NCBI RefSeq assembly: GCF_044761985.1
Contig: NZ_JBIWDK010000007.1
Span: 186,001-250,000 of the forward strand
Direction of reading: 5' to 3'
Length of the DNA: 64,000 nt
From: Peribacillus sp044761985
GTDB taxonomy: Bacteria > Bacillota > Bacilli > Bacillales > DSM-1321
Shown here: positions 1-7,382 of the stretch, piece after piece
Layout of the letters: each line of letters begins with the position of its first letter
Numbering within the stretch: the stretch's first letter is position 1
Position numbers and translations under genes: made by a program
Notes under the pieces: generated by a model
What the model saw: the letters and a program-made list of their open reading frames with translations, nothing else
Told to the model about the DNA's origin: nothing
The model's database searches: none

Positions 1-175
1 TGCCCATCCCGCTCAAAAACAAGCCAATGGTTAAACAATAGAATAATGTGGAATCCCCGAAAAGATAGCCACCAGCGGCTCCATATAGTACCTGGTACAC
101 AATCCCACATATAGAAACAATCCCGGAAGACGTGAAGATTCTTCTTTTTTGAATGTGGCTTGCTCTTTCTGACAT
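1..175 (-). CDS. Membrane spermidine synthase-like protein, N-terminal part (runs off the window)
   Basis: The first 58 codons of a minus-strand gene are present; the rest lies beyond base 1. The start is the ATG at 173-175, preceded by a GAAGGAGAG ribosome binding site. The visible part has a short basic leader (MSERASHIQKRR) followed by hydrophobic segments containing GIVYQVLYGAAGGYLFG. That pattern is typical of the N-terminal membrane domain fused to polyamine aminopropyltransferases in Bacillaceae. No catalytic domain is visible, so the enzymatic role is inferred from this motif and from the DUF350 and DUF4247-like genes just upstream on the same strand, which usually accompany such a gene. 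Confidence 0.6.
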   Translation of the reverse strand, partial: MSERASHIQKRRIFTSSGIVSICGIVYQVLYGAAGGYLFGDSTLFYCLTIGLFLSGMG

Positions 176-254
176 ACTGTTCTCTCCTTCACAATCTATA
201 ATGATCCATCAAAAAAGAACCTGAAAGAACTCAGATTCTTCATGTTAGTCCGTC

Positions 255-668
255 TTATGAAATGGCACCAGAAATGATAAAGGCGATAGCGAGGGATATA
301 GCGGCTGCAATGATTCCAACCGATACTTTCCCTTTTTCAATCTCTTTTCTCACATTTAATTTCGGTGTAGCGATCTCAAATATAAAATAACCGATCATCA
401 TCAAGATAAAGCCGATGATGCCCCATATTGCGGCACCCAGTAAGGAATTATTTGTGTCAACGGCAGTACTCATGATATAGGTGATACCCAAGATTTTCCC
501 CGCAAACTGAATAGCGACCGCACTGTTCCCGTTTCTGATCAGTTCAAAATCATTGTACGGTGTGATTTTTTCGAAAATCCACATACAAACAATGGATACT
601 ACACCCAATACCAAAAAGTAATAGATTGTTAGTAACACTTCCTGTACGTCTATAATGTTTTCAAACAT
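255..668 (-). CDS. DUF350 family membrane protein
   Basis: A 137-residue protein with four predicted membrane helices, at about residues 13-31, 50-68, 76-98 and 115-135. The arrangement is the duplicated two-helix unit of DUF350, and the C-terminal helix IIAAAISLAIAFIISGAI is characteristic. DUF350 proteins are uncharacterised and are often found in stress-linked clusters with PspA-like, DUF4178, DUF4247 and membrane spermidine synthase genes. Here it sits 17 bases downstream of the lipoprotein gene and 79 bases upstream of the spermidine synthase-like start, all on the minus strand, so the three probably form one operon. Function is unknown. Confidence 0.8.
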   Translation of the reverse strand: MFENIIDVQEVLLTIYYFLVLGVVSIVCMWIFEKITPYNDFELIRNGNSAVAIQFAGKILGITYIMSTAVDTNNSLLGAAIWGIIGFILMMIGYFIFEIATPKLNVRKEIEKGKVSVGIIAAAISLAIAFIISGAIS

Positions 669-685
669 TTCTTATATCCCCCTTG

Positions 686-1336
686 TCATTTCCCGGTCCC
701 CGGACCACCACCACGTACAACATCACCATTTCTAATGCTGTCCGGATCTGATGATTTTTTCACATTGCCTGTCCCTCTATAACCGCTACCCGTGTATGAA
801 GATCCGGATTCGTCTCCCTCTTCATCCTCCATCAAAGAATTAGTGGGGATACTAGTGGAGTTATGATTTCTAAACGCGTTAACATAACCCTTATAGCCCA
901 GCCGTTTCTTTAATGTTTTCGAGTCTACTTGATTCCAGCCATACAAAGTGGTAGCCACACTTAAAACGCCGAGTGTTTCCATAAGAGGAAAGTCATAGCT
1001 ATTTTCGGCAAAATCCTCTTCGACGACTTCAATGATCGTATTAGCTGGGTTTAGTTCATCTTTCATAATATGTATGACTTCATCTGTTGAGTCTTCTGGA
1101 TAGAGGAGAAACATCTCTTCCTCACTGCTTACTGAAGCATGATCGGGTTCTGTGTCCGTCCGGATCTCACTAGCAACCTCTGAAACACTTTTACTATAAG
1201 CCTGATAAACCGTTCCATGATCCCCTAAGTCATTTTCAATCGTATCAATTTCTTGATATTGAGAAGAAATAAAGGAATTTCCACAAGCAGCTAAAAATAC
1301 GGATAACGAAGTAAGTATGACGGCCATTTTCTTCAT
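686..1336 (-). CDS. Lipoprotein, DUF4247-like
   Basis: A 216-residue protein starting MKKMAVILTSLSVFLAACGN. This is a lipoprotein signal peptide with the lipobox LAAC, so the mature protein should be anchored on the outer face of the membrane by Cys18. The start is supported by GGAGGAAAGTC just before the ATG. The middle part (about 60-150) is a mixed fold with acidic stretches, and the C-terminal 50 residues are low-complexity, rich in Gly, Ser and Asp. Length, signal and position next to DUF350 fit DUF4247. That family call rests on context more than on a diagnostic motif. First gene of the DUF350/spermidine synthase operon. Confidence 0.6.
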   Translation of the reverse strand: MKKMAVILTSLSVFLAACGNSFISSQYQEIDTIENDLGDHGTVYQAYSKSVSEVASEIRTDTEPDHASVSSEEEMFLLYPEDSTDEVIHIMKDELNPANTIIEVVEEDFAENSYDFPLMETLGVLSVATTLYGWNQVDSKTLKKRLGYKGYVNAFRNHNSTSIPTNSLMEDEEGDESGSSYTGSGYRGTGNVKKSSDPDSIRNGDVVRGGGPGTGK

Positions 1337-1542
1337 GACTTTCCTCCTTGATTGTTGTCTTTAATATAATAGTATATTTTAGTGAAAAATTGTAAAAAAT
1401 AATAAATGGGAAGATGTAGGGATCGTTTTTTTTTTAGCGTATTGGTTGTAAATTAGTTCCTTTTTATGGTAAATAAAAGAGAGGAATTATAATCAATAGA
1501 TAATAAAGATACCCGTTGAGAAATGGAATAGGGGGATAAGAT

Positions 1543-2049
1543 GTGCATAGGTGTAAAAGAGTAATGATTGGATGGCTGATGATAGGTAGCCTTGTTGCAT
1601 GTGAAGAACCAGCCATCCAAGAAGGAAAGTTCCAAGTGCAAGAAACAAAAGAGGGGAAAGACTTAGTGGAAACGAGCGATGTTCCTTCTTATAAGACCCC
1701 TAAGTATTTTGGTAGCCAATTGTACAATTATTGGATATCGAATGACACGTACCTTATTATCATGAGGGATGAAATCAGTACGTATACCCTTCAGAGAATC
1801 ACAAAAAACGAGATTGATCCACTTAGGCATTTTGAAATCGTGAATCCGACTGGTTCCACAATCACGGGTATCCTATATAATGAAGAAAATCGAAATCGCA
1901 CTACCCTTTTCACTTTGAAATTAAGCGAAGATAAAAGGAAACTAACCATTACGATGCCAAATGAAAAGCCGATTACGTACAAAGAAACGGACCTGGAACC
2001 GAATGAATTTAACCCTCGTTTTATTTGGGAAGACATTAAGTTTGAGTAA
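1543..2049 (+). CDS. Putative lipoprotein of unknown function
   Basis: A 168-residue product. The GTG start at 1543 is chosen because GGGGGAT lies seven bases upstream; an ATG at 1541 is in another frame and stops after seven codons. The N-terminus is basic, then hydrophobic (MIGWLMIGSLVAC), ending in the lipobox LVAC, which predicts an acylated secreted protein. The mature part is about 145 residues of mixed beta-rich sequence without cysteine pairs or a motif I recognise. It is divergent from the DUF4247-like lipoprotein gene (about 205 bases between starts) and convergent with the gene at 2145. Function not known. Confidence 0.65.
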   Translation: MHRCKRVMIGWLMIGSLVACEEPAIQEGKFQVQETKEGKDLVETSDVPSYKTPKYFGSQLYNYWISNDTYLIIMRDEISTYTLQRITKNEIDPLRHFEIVNPTGSTITGILYNEENRNRTTLFTLKLSEDKRKLTITMPNEKPITYKETDLEPNEFNPRFIWEDIKFE

Positions 2050-2144
2050 GTAAGTGTTTTAACGTTTAATAGAATGCGGCTGGCTTGACTTTAGTGCAAA
2101 AAGTGCAAGATAAAGTCTGAAATCATTTACTGACAAGAGGCGGC

Positions 2145-2564
2145 CTAATCACAACTCTTCTCGAAATGTTTCCCTTCACTGGGGCTTTTTCCTTCTGGTG
2201 GCGACCAAGAGCCTTGGCACAACTCATTGCTCAAGGAATACGAATACGTCCACCCTTTTTCGTTTTCAAATTCTACATTTACGTGATACGGATTATAGTT
2301 TCTCCCAATGTCCCTACTGAATTGCCATCTTTGATTCGGATATTTGTCCTCAAGATAGTGGTTGAGTTGTTCAGTCTTCTTGGATACTTGATAATCAACC
2401 CAATAGGGGCGAATAACAAAGAATGCAAGCACGAATACGGTAATGGAAGAGGCCATTAGTAAACTCAATTCCCTGATCTTTTGTGGCAATAATAAGGCAG
2501 TGGCATACAGCATAACTACAAAAATAGTAGACCCTATAATTTCTAATAATGTTTGTGGATACAA
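2145..2564 (-). CDS. Membrane protein of unknown function
   Basis: A 139-residue protein beginning at a TTG (2562-2564) with AAGGAG nine bases upstream. Two hydrophobic segments, about residues 8-27 and 33-52, precede a soluble tail of some 85 residues rich in aromatic and charged residues (for example YPNQRWQF and EKGWTYSYSL). The tail has no recognised catalytic motif. The gene is isolated: the convergent lipoprotein gene ends 95 bases away and a bidirectional terminator lies upstream at 2622. Likely a small bitopic or hairpin membrane protein; no family could be assigned. Confidence 0.6.
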   Translation of the reverse strand: MYPQTLLEIIGSTIFVVMLYATALLLPQKIRELSLLMASSITVFVLAFFVIRPYWVDYQVSKKTEQLNHYLEDKYPNQRWQFSRDIGRNYNPYHVNVEFENEKGWTYSYSLSNELCQGSWSPPEGKSPSEGKHFEKSCD

Positions 2565-2621
2565 GGGAAATCACTCCTTCAAGGAACTATTATTTTTGTG
2601 GGAAATCATTGAATATATAAA

Positions 2622-2660
2622 AAAGACGAAAAAGCACCTTTGCTTTTCGTCTTTTTTTTT
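2622..2660. terminator. Bidirectional intrinsic terminator
   Basis: AAAGACGAAAAAGCA pairs with TGCTTTTCGTCTTT around a four-base loop. There is an A-run on the left and a T-run on the right, so it can stop transcription in either direction. It directly follows the DCC-family gene read on the minus strand. Confidence 0.8.
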
Positions 2661-2663
2661 CAT

Positions 2664-3056
2664 TTATAAGAAACGCTTCCTGATACTTGGTGAAGGCAAC
2701 ATGCAGCTTTCTTCCTTTTTCCCGAACCATTTATAACGATTTTTGGCAATGAAATCATAAGCGGTGTTCCGAATGAAACGTGGGACAATGACCAAGCCAT
2801 AAAACAGCTTCCAAGCGCCTTTCAAATGGCTACATATCCTTAGTGCTGCAGTCGATTTATAGTAGGCCTTGCCATTCTCAAGCAAGACGATGCTATCGAT
2901 ATTCCCGGGAACCTGATACTTCTTCTGAAACTCTTGTCCAGTTGGACTTTGAAGGGAAGCAAAACGAAACAGCCCCTTCGGATCGCGCTTTATGATGAAT
3001 TGGACACTCGAATCGCAAAAGTTACATTCACCATCAAATAAGATGACAGGATTCAT
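2664..3056 (-). CDS. DCC-family thiol-disulfide oxidoreductase-like protein (DUF393, YuxK type)
   Basis: A 130-residue protein opening with MNPVILFDGECNFCDSSVQF. It carries the DxxCxxC (DCC) signature, here DGECNFC at residues 8-14, that defines DUF393. The rest follows the family pattern: IIKRDPKGLFRFASLQS near residue 21, a VLLENGKAYYKSTAALRI block near 58 and an aromatic RNTAYDFIAKNRYKWFGKK segment near 95. Members resemble thioredoxin-like folds and are annotated as thiol-disulfide oxidoreductases, but substrates are unknown. Length matches B. subtilis YuxK. A single-gene unit ending at the terminator at 2622-2660. Confidence 0.85.
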   Translation of the reverse strand: MNPVILFDGECNFCDSSVQFIIKRDPKGLFRFASLQSPTGQEFQKKYQVPGNIDSIVLLENGKAYYKSTAALRICSHLKGAWKLFYGLVIVPRFIRNTAYDFIAKNRYKWFGKKEESCMLPSPSIRKRFL

Positions 3057-3265
3057 GAACTTTCCTCCTCAAAAGAGACGTGTAGAGAATGCCTCATCCT
3101 TTCTCTACCCACATTACTGTGATGGAAACGTCTTTGGTTTTCGATGTTCTTTCTTTTATTTTACATGATTTATTCCATATTTACGCATTTTATGAAAAAG
3201 TTTTACCCGCCATGCTACTTTTCCCGCGAAAAAGTTTATATAGAGTATGAAAGGGGGTGAGCGAC

Positions 3266-3484
3266 ATGGCAAACCAAATCAAATTATCGACAACGTTACG
3301 ATTGGATTTTGAAACGGGCCTCAATGAAAAAGGGGAGATCGTTTTTAAACGTAAGTCCTTTTCTAACATTAAAACGGATGCATTGGTCGATCAATTATCG
3401 GCAACAGCCAAGGCCATTGCGAGTGTGCAGAATTATCCGATGGGTGAAGTGAACCGCGTCGATACGAACGCTATCATCGGGTAA
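3266..3484 (+). CDS. DUF1659 family small protein
   Basis: A 72-residue protein. The ATG at 3266 is preferred over an in-frame GTG at 3257 because the GTG is part of the ribosome binding site AAGGGGGTG. The sequence has the DUF1659 pattern: beta-rich N-terminus (LSTTLRLDFETGLNEKGEIVFKRK split over two strands), then KTDALVDQL and a C-terminal strand ending RVDTNAIIG. Family function is unknown. It is the first gene of a compact plus-strand set with DUF2922 (36 bases downstream) and YvrJ. These three families co-occur in many Bacillaceae, which suggests a shared role. Confidence 0.85.
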   Translation: MANQIKLSTTLRLDFETGLNEKGEIVFKRKSFSNIKTDALVDQLSATAKAIASVQNYPMGEVNRVDTNAIIG

Positions 3485-3520
3485 GTGATGTGAGGTCGGA
3501 AAACGAGGGAGGTGACAGGT

Positions 3521-3739
3521 ATGGCTAAAGCATTGGAAATGATCTTCGTAACAGAAGAAGGAAAGTCGTCGACGATTTCTGTGGATAATCCAAAGGAACC
3601 GGTGGATGTGAATCAAGTGAAACAAGCAATGCAGCAAATCATCGCGCAAAATGTTTTCATCACTTCATCAGGAGATTTCGTTAGCATCAAGGGAGCACGC
3701 GTGGTCGAGCGTAATGTCGAGGACGTTGAAGTGCTTTAA
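3521..3739 (+). CDS. DUF2922 family small protein
   Basis: A 72-residue protein beginning MAKALEMIFVTEEGKSSTIS. The ATG at 3521 is chosen over the in-frame GTG at 3512 because GAGGGAGGTG immediately precedes it. The pattern of an N-terminal strand, a helix (VDVNQVKQAMQQIIAQNVF) and a C-terminal strand pair with GDFVSIKGARVVERNVEDVEV is that of DUF2922. No enzymatic motif is present. It lies between the DUF1659 and YvrJ genes. The intergenic gap to YvrJ is unusually filled by a tandem 21-bp repeat and a terminator-like hairpin. Confidence 0.85.
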   Translation: MAKALEMIFVTEEGKSSTISVDNPKEPVDVNQVKQAMQQIIAQNVFITSSGDFVSIKGARVVERNVEDVEVL

Positions 3740-3748
3740 AATCAGTAA

Positions 3749-3843
3749 CGGTTGAATTATCTCTTCTGACGGTTGAATTATTGGTCGTAACGGTCGAATT
3801 AATCGCCACAACGGTCGAATTATTTGCTTAAGTGGTTGAATTC
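3749..3843. repeat. Tandem 21-bp-period repeat, five units (cluster 1)
   Basis: Five copies of GGTYGAATT (Y is C or T) lie with exactly 21-bp spacing, their second G falling at 3751, 3772, 3793, 3814 and 3835. The 11-12 bases between the conserved cores vary. The period equals two turns of DNA. A related cluster lies at 6945-7041. Read on the minus strand the cluster stays open and encodes heptads such as IRPLRPI, but with no ribosome binding site or family match; that frame is probably incidental. Confidence 0.8.
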
Positions 3844-3866
3844 TTGGTGATTCAACTCCATTCAGA

Positions 3867-3917
3867 GGCAGGCTCATCTTGAAGGACAAGTCCGGAAGCG
3901 GTGAGCCTGTCCTTTTT
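3867..3917 (+). terminator. Intrinsic terminator after DUF2922
   Basis: GGCAGGCTCA pairs with TGAGCCTGTC across a 25-base loop that itself contains GGAC/GTCC. A CTTTTTG run follows. It separates DUF2922 from the YvrJ gene. Confidence 0.7.
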
Positions 3918-3948
3918 GATTAAAACTACTCAAGGCAGGTGAATAAAA

Positions 3949-4110
3949 GTGGATCAAATCCTACCGTTTGTCAGCGATATCGGGTTTCCCATCATTGTAA
4001 CCTTGTACTTGCTTCACCGGATCGAAACAAAGCTGGATACATTGAACGAAACCATTGTCGAGCTGCCAGAACGCTTGCGAGAAGGATTCCAAAGTCAATT
4101 CAAAGGATAA
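3949..4110 (+). CDS. YvrJ family small membrane protein
   Basis: A 53-residue protein starting at GTG 3949 with GGCAGGTGA upstream. The sequence opens MDQILPFVSDIGFPIIVTLY, then LLHRIETKLDTLNETIVELP: one membrane helix with the conserved GFPI step, followed by an amphipathic helix. This is the YvrJ family pattern. It is the third member of the DUF1659/DUF2922/YvrJ set. YvrJ proteins have no established function. A strong terminator follows at 4115. Confidence 0.85.
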   Translation: MDQILPFVSDIGFPIIVTLYLLHRIETKLDTLNETIVELPERLREGFQSQFKG

Positions 4111-4114
4111 AGGG

Positions 4115-4149
4115 AAACACCGTGGATGATAGCTTCCACGGTGTTTTTA
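4115..4149 (+). terminator. Intrinsic terminator after YvrJ
   Basis: AAACACCGTGGA pairs with TCCACGGTGTTT around an eight-base loop and is followed by a T-run. Confidence 0.85.
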
Positions 4150-4256
4150 TAATTGTTCATTGGAAATGCCATATAAACGAATATCCATCACCAAGAAAAA
4201 ACGTTACTCATCCTTAATTTTCCATTATACTTAGACAAAAAGGGGTGACGGCTTAA

Positions 4257-4784
4257 ATGGATATATTCATAGAGGAGTTACGAGATTCAGATATGGAAGA
4301 GTTGTTAGCATTTGAACTGGAAAACAGAGCTTTTTTTGAAGAAGTGGTCCCGTCTCGTGGAGATGACTATTATATCCCTGCTCATTTCAATGAAAGCCAT
4401 AACGCGTTACTCGATGAACAAACACGAGGAGTTTCCTTTTTCTATTTAATCAAGGATAACCGCCATTCCATTTTAGGAAGAATAAATGTGGTAGATATCG
4501 AAGAAGATCAAAGAATAGGGCATCTTGGTTATCGAGTGGGGCAAATGCACACGAGAAGAGGGATTGCCAATAGGGCTCTGCAATTATTACTAAAGAAAAT
4601 CGTCAATAAAGATATCAAACAAATCCATGCAAAGACGACCACTACTAATATTCCCTCCCAAAGAGTTTTGGAGAAAAACGGCTTCAAGAAGGTGGCTACC
4701 AGTGAAGAAGGCTTCGAAATGAATGGACAGAATCTCCATTTCGTTTATTATACGTTGACTACCATGTTATCCGGTACAAACTGA
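4257..4784 (+). CDS. GNAT family N-acetyltransferase (RimJ/RimL type)
   Basis: A 175-residue protein with the layout of the RimJ/RimL branch of GNAT enzymes. An N-terminal substrate-binding part (LRDSDMEELLAFELENRAFF) is followed by a beta-strand with HSILGRINVVDIE near residue 68. The acetyl-CoA loop reads RVGQMHTRRGIANRALQLL, near residue 92, and corresponds to the Q/RxxGxG/A motif. The C-terminus carries the conserved NIPSQRVLEKNGFKKV. Such proteins transfer acetyl groups to N-terminal amines or small molecules; the substrate cannot be told. The gene stands alone after a terminator, with AAAAGGGGTGACGG upstream of its ATG. Confidence 0.85.
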   Translation: MDIFIEELRDSDMEELLAFELENRAFFEEVVPSRGDDYYIPAHFNESHNALLDEQTRGVSFFYLIKDNRHSILGRINVVDIEEDQRIGHLGYRVGQMHTRRGIANRALQLLLKKIVNKDIKQIHAKTTTTNIPSQRVLEKNGFKKVATSEEGFEMNGQNLHFVYYTLTTMLSGTN

Positions 4785-4842
4785 TGTATTCTATAATTAT
4801 TGTATCAATTTTCCAAATGAATAATTTTGAAGGGGATTTACA

Positions 4843-4986
4843 ATGAATAAGTTTTTGAAAAGTGTTTTTGAGACTATAAACAAACAGGATCAATTTATGA
4901 GGGCATCCTTCTATATTATAGGAGGTTTCTTAATTATATTGGTTGGTTACGGATTTGGTCGTTTGGTTGGATTAGTCACCTTTTAA
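4843..4986 (+). CDS. Small membrane protein, 47 residues
   Basis: A short reading frame with ATG at 4843 behind AAGGGGATTTACA. The product starts MNKFLKSVFETINKQDQFMR, then carries one membrane helix (ASFYIIGGFLIILVGYGFG) and a short tail RLVGLVTF. It is followed by a clear terminator, which supports it as a real transcription unit. No family recognised. Confidence 0.6.
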   Translation: MNKFLKSVFETINKQDQFMRASFYIIGGFLIILVGYGFGRLVGLVTF

Positions 4987-5014
4987 AGGTCAGGATTACT
5001 TCTAACACGTTGCA

Positions 5015-5058
5015 AAAATAAGCATTCGGCGGTCGTGTCCGCCAAATGCTTATTTTTT
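5015..5058 (+). terminator. Intrinsic terminator
   Basis: AAATAAGCATTCGGCGG pairs with CCGCCAAATGCTTATTT around a six-base loop, followed by T's. It closes the unit of the 47-residue membrane protein. It also argues against the long frame starting at 5035, which lies inside the hairpin. Confidence 0.85.
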
Positions 5059-5247
5059 TACAGAGGGACGATCCTAGATTTTAAGGATAAGATGAAATAT
5101 AATATTATTAGAATATTCAAAAAAGTAATTCGGTCTACATCACGACACTTCTCTACACCTCATCCGTTTGTTCCTCAACTAGGTCCATTGCAAAAATATG
5201 ATAACGCTTCCAACCATTTGTGATTCTTTTAATAGGAGGAATGGATC

Positions 5248-6900
5248 GTGAAATCAATGACTAAGAAAAGCTGGCCAAAAGGTGTTTTGGAAACCTTGCA
5301 TTACCGCTTAGGGGAAAAGCCGCTTCATGAGTACTTGATGGATAATGCGAAGGAACGTCCGGAGGAAACGGCGTATGTGTACTATGGGAACAATCTGACT
5401 TGGAGCCAGCTTCAGGATGACACGGGGAGGCTTGCCCAGTTTCTCAAAGACCAAGGTGTGGGTAAGGGCGACCGGATCGCTTTGTTCATGCAGAACTGTC
5501 CGCAATATCTCATTGGACATTACGCCATCCAAATGCTTGGTGCCATAGTGGTACCTTTGAATCCGATGTATAAAGAAGCGGAACTGGAATATTTGATCAA
5601 TGAGGCGGATATAAAGGCCGCTATTGCCGGCCAGGAGTTATATCCAACTATGGAAGCGGTGAAAGGTAAGGCAAAATCCTTACAATTTATCATCACCACC
5701 CATTACGCTGACTTTCTTTCGGAATCTCCCACTTTGCCGTTGCCAGCCGAGTTTTTGGCGGAGAAAGTGACAATGGAACGAACGTTTGATCTTCTTGAAA
5801 TTCTCTATACGAATGAGGTTCTAAAAGAAGTGGAAGAAGTGAATATATGGGAAGATGTGAGCCTGATGGTCTTCACTTCGGGTACGACGGGGAGGCCGAA
5901 AGCGGCGATGCTTACATATGGGAACGCGTTGTTCAAAACGGCAGCGACTGCTCAGAGTTCTTTCATCACGCACAGCGACAAAATGCTGGCAGGCGCTCCA
6001 TTTTGCCATATTGCCGGGATGGTGATGGGCGTCAATATTCCTATATATAGTGCCTGCAAGTGTGTGGCATTGACAAGGTTTGAGCCAGAGGCGGCAATCA
6101 GTGCCATAGAGACGTATAAAGTGAATAAATTATATACGGTCGCCCCTATGAATGTAGCTATCTTGAATACTCATGGTATCGAAGGAAGAGACTTAACTTC
6201 ACTTGAGTTGAATTTCGCGACTAGTTTTGGCATTCCGGTCGATGAAAAGCTTGCAAAGGCATGGGGGGAATTGACCGATGGTTGCCTTTTGTATGAAGCA
6301 TCGTATGGGTTAAGTGAAACGCATACATGTGATACATTCATGCCGATTGATAAAATCAAGTTTGGTACTTGTGGCATTCCTACATTTGATACCGAGATCT
6401 GCATCGTTGACCTCGAAACAGGAGAAGATTTACGGCCGGGTAAACGAGGGGAAATCGTGTTGAAGAACCCTGGCGTATTCAAAGGATATCTGAATAGGCC
6501 AGACGCGACAGCCGAGACATTAAAAAATGGCTGGGTCTATACAGGTGACATTGGAATGCTGGATGAGGAAGGCTATCTGCATTTCCTCGGCCGTACGAAA
6601 GAGATGATCAAATCCTCGGGATACAGCATTTTTCCGGAAGATGTGGAAGTGTTGATGAAAGACCATGAAGCGATTTTACAAGTTGCCGCAGTGGGTGTAC
6701 CAGATGAGATCAGGGGCGAAAGCGTGAAGGCCTTCATCATATTGAAACCGGAGTACAAAGGGGAAATCAGCGAGGAGGAGATCGTCGATTGGTCAAGAAA
6801 CAGGATGGCGTCCTATAAATATCCCCGCTACGTTGAATTCCGAGATAGCTTGCCAACAACCAGTTCAGGCAAGGTATTACGGAGATTATTAAAAGAATGA
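5248..6900 (+). CDS. AMP-binding acyl-CoA ligase (long-chain fatty acid-CoA ligase type)
   Basis: A 550-residue adenylate-forming enzyme that would activate a carboxylic acid, probably a fatty acid, to its acyl-CoA through an acyl-AMP. The P-loop-like motif MVFTSGTTGRPKAAMLTYGN lies near residue 208. YEASYGLSET (A5-like) is near 349, the ATP-binding YTGDIGMLDEEGYLHFLGR (A7/A8) near 431, and the C-terminal lysine motif PTTSSGKVLRRLLKE ends the protein. GTG 5248 is the start because AGGAGG lies eight bases upstream; the nearby ATG at 5241 is out of frame and closes quickly. The gene stands alone and ends in a terminator at 6903. The acyl chain length cannot be read from sequence. Confidence 0.9.
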   Translation: MKSMTKKSWPKGVLETLHYRLGEKPLHEYLMDNAKERPEETAYVYYGNNLTWSQLQDDTGRLAQFLKDQGVGKGDRIALFMQNCPQYLIGHYAIQMLGAIVVPLNPMYKEAELEYLINEADIKAAIAGQELYPTMEAVKGKAKSLQFIITTHYADFLSESPTLPLPAEFLAEKVTMERTFDLLEILYTNEVLKEVEEVNIWEDVSLMVFTSGTTGRPKAAMLTYGNALFKTAATAQSSFITHSDKMLAGAPFCHIAGMVMGVNIPIYSACKCVALTRFEPEAAISAIETYKVNKLYTVAPMNVAILNTHGIEGRDLTSLELNFATSFGIPVDEKLAKAWGELTDGCLLYEASYGLSETHTCDTFMPIDKIKFGTCGIPTFDTEICIVDLETGEDLRPGKRGEIVLKNPGVFKGYLNRPDATAETLKNGWVYTGDIGMLDEEGYLHFLGRTKEMIKSSGYSIFPEDVEVLMKDHEAILQVAAVGVPDEIRGESVKAFIILKPEYKGEISEEEIVDWSRNRMASYKYPRYVEFRDSLPTTSSGKVLRRLLKE

Positions 6901-6902
6901 TA

Positions 6903-6940
6903 GAAAGCCGATAGCGGCAAGTGGCTATCGGCTTTGTTTT
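6903..6940 (+). terminator. Intrinsic terminator after the acyl-CoA ligase
   Basis: GAAAGCCGATAGC pairs with GCTATCGGCTTT around an eight-base loop, with GTTTT after it. Confidence 0.85.
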
Positions 6941-6944
6941 GTAG

Positions 6945-7041
6945 TGAATGTTGAATTAATGGTGTGAATGTTGAATTATTGCCACGAATGTTGAATTAAT
7001 GAGGCTGAATGTTGAATTAATGCAAACGAACGTCGAATTAA
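6945..7041. repeat. Tandem 20-21-bp-period repeat, five units (cluster 2)
   Basis: Five copies of GAATGTTGAATTA or close variants lie with their conserved G at 6950, 6970, 6990, 7011 and 7032, giving spacings of 20, 20, 21 and 21 bp. The core GTTGAATTA (GTCGAATTA in the last unit) is shared with the cluster at 3749-3843. The mixed spacing breaks any reading frame, so this is DNA- or RNA-level repetition and not coding sequence. Confidence 0.8.
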
Positions 7042-7136
7042 ACTATTCTAGTAAAAGGGCATATTGTTATTAGCATAATGAGGTATGATTCCACTATCAT
7101 CTTGGTATAAAATGGATAGTGAAGGGAGCTGTTTTA

Positions 7137-7346
7137 ATGAGTAATATTGGGGTACCAGGAATTATTTTGATGATCATCGTATTTGCACTTATCGTTTTAT
7201 TCTTCGTCTCATTTTCTGCGTTTATCAGTAGGCTGCTTAAGAATTCAGGCAAGAATCATAATCAATCGGATATAGATAGTAGGCTCACTCGGATTGAAGA
7301 TGAACTCCGGTCCATTAATAAGAAAATGGATCACCGGGATAGTTGA
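7137..7346 (+). CDS. Small membrane protein with C-terminal coiled coil (DUF4083-like)
   Basis: A 69-residue protein. The ATG at 7137 has GAAGGGAG nine bases upstream; the frame is open upstream but lacks a better start. One membrane helix (GIILMIIVFALIVLFFVSFSA) is followed by a short basic-polar linker (NSGKNHNQSDIDSR) and a charged helix, LTRIEDELRSINKKMD. This is the architecture of DUF4083-type small proteins; the assignment is tentative. It precedes two small membrane protein genes on the same strand (gaps 36 and 12 bases), suggesting a three-gene operon of unknown purpose. Confidence 0.65.
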   Translation: MSNIGVPGIILMIIVFALIVLFFVSFSAFISRLLKNSGKNHNQSDIDSRLTRIEDELRSINKKMDHRDS

Positions 7347-7382
7347 TTGAAAGAGGTTGTTATCGAAATAGCGGAGGGCAAA

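Noticed and set aside
3749..3843. CRISPR-like array
   Set aside because: Conserved units are only about nine bases with 12-base variable parts, there are no cas genes, and the period is two helical turns. A short phased repeat fits better.
3668..3889. Minus-strand ORF with heptad repeats (IRPLRPI type)
   Set aside because: It has no ribosome binding site and overlaps DUF2922. The heptads follow from the 21-bp DNA period, and the sister cluster has 20-bp spacings that break the frame.
5035..5223. 62-codon plus-strand ORF
   Set aside because: It starts inside a strong terminator hairpin and has no binding site or coding character.
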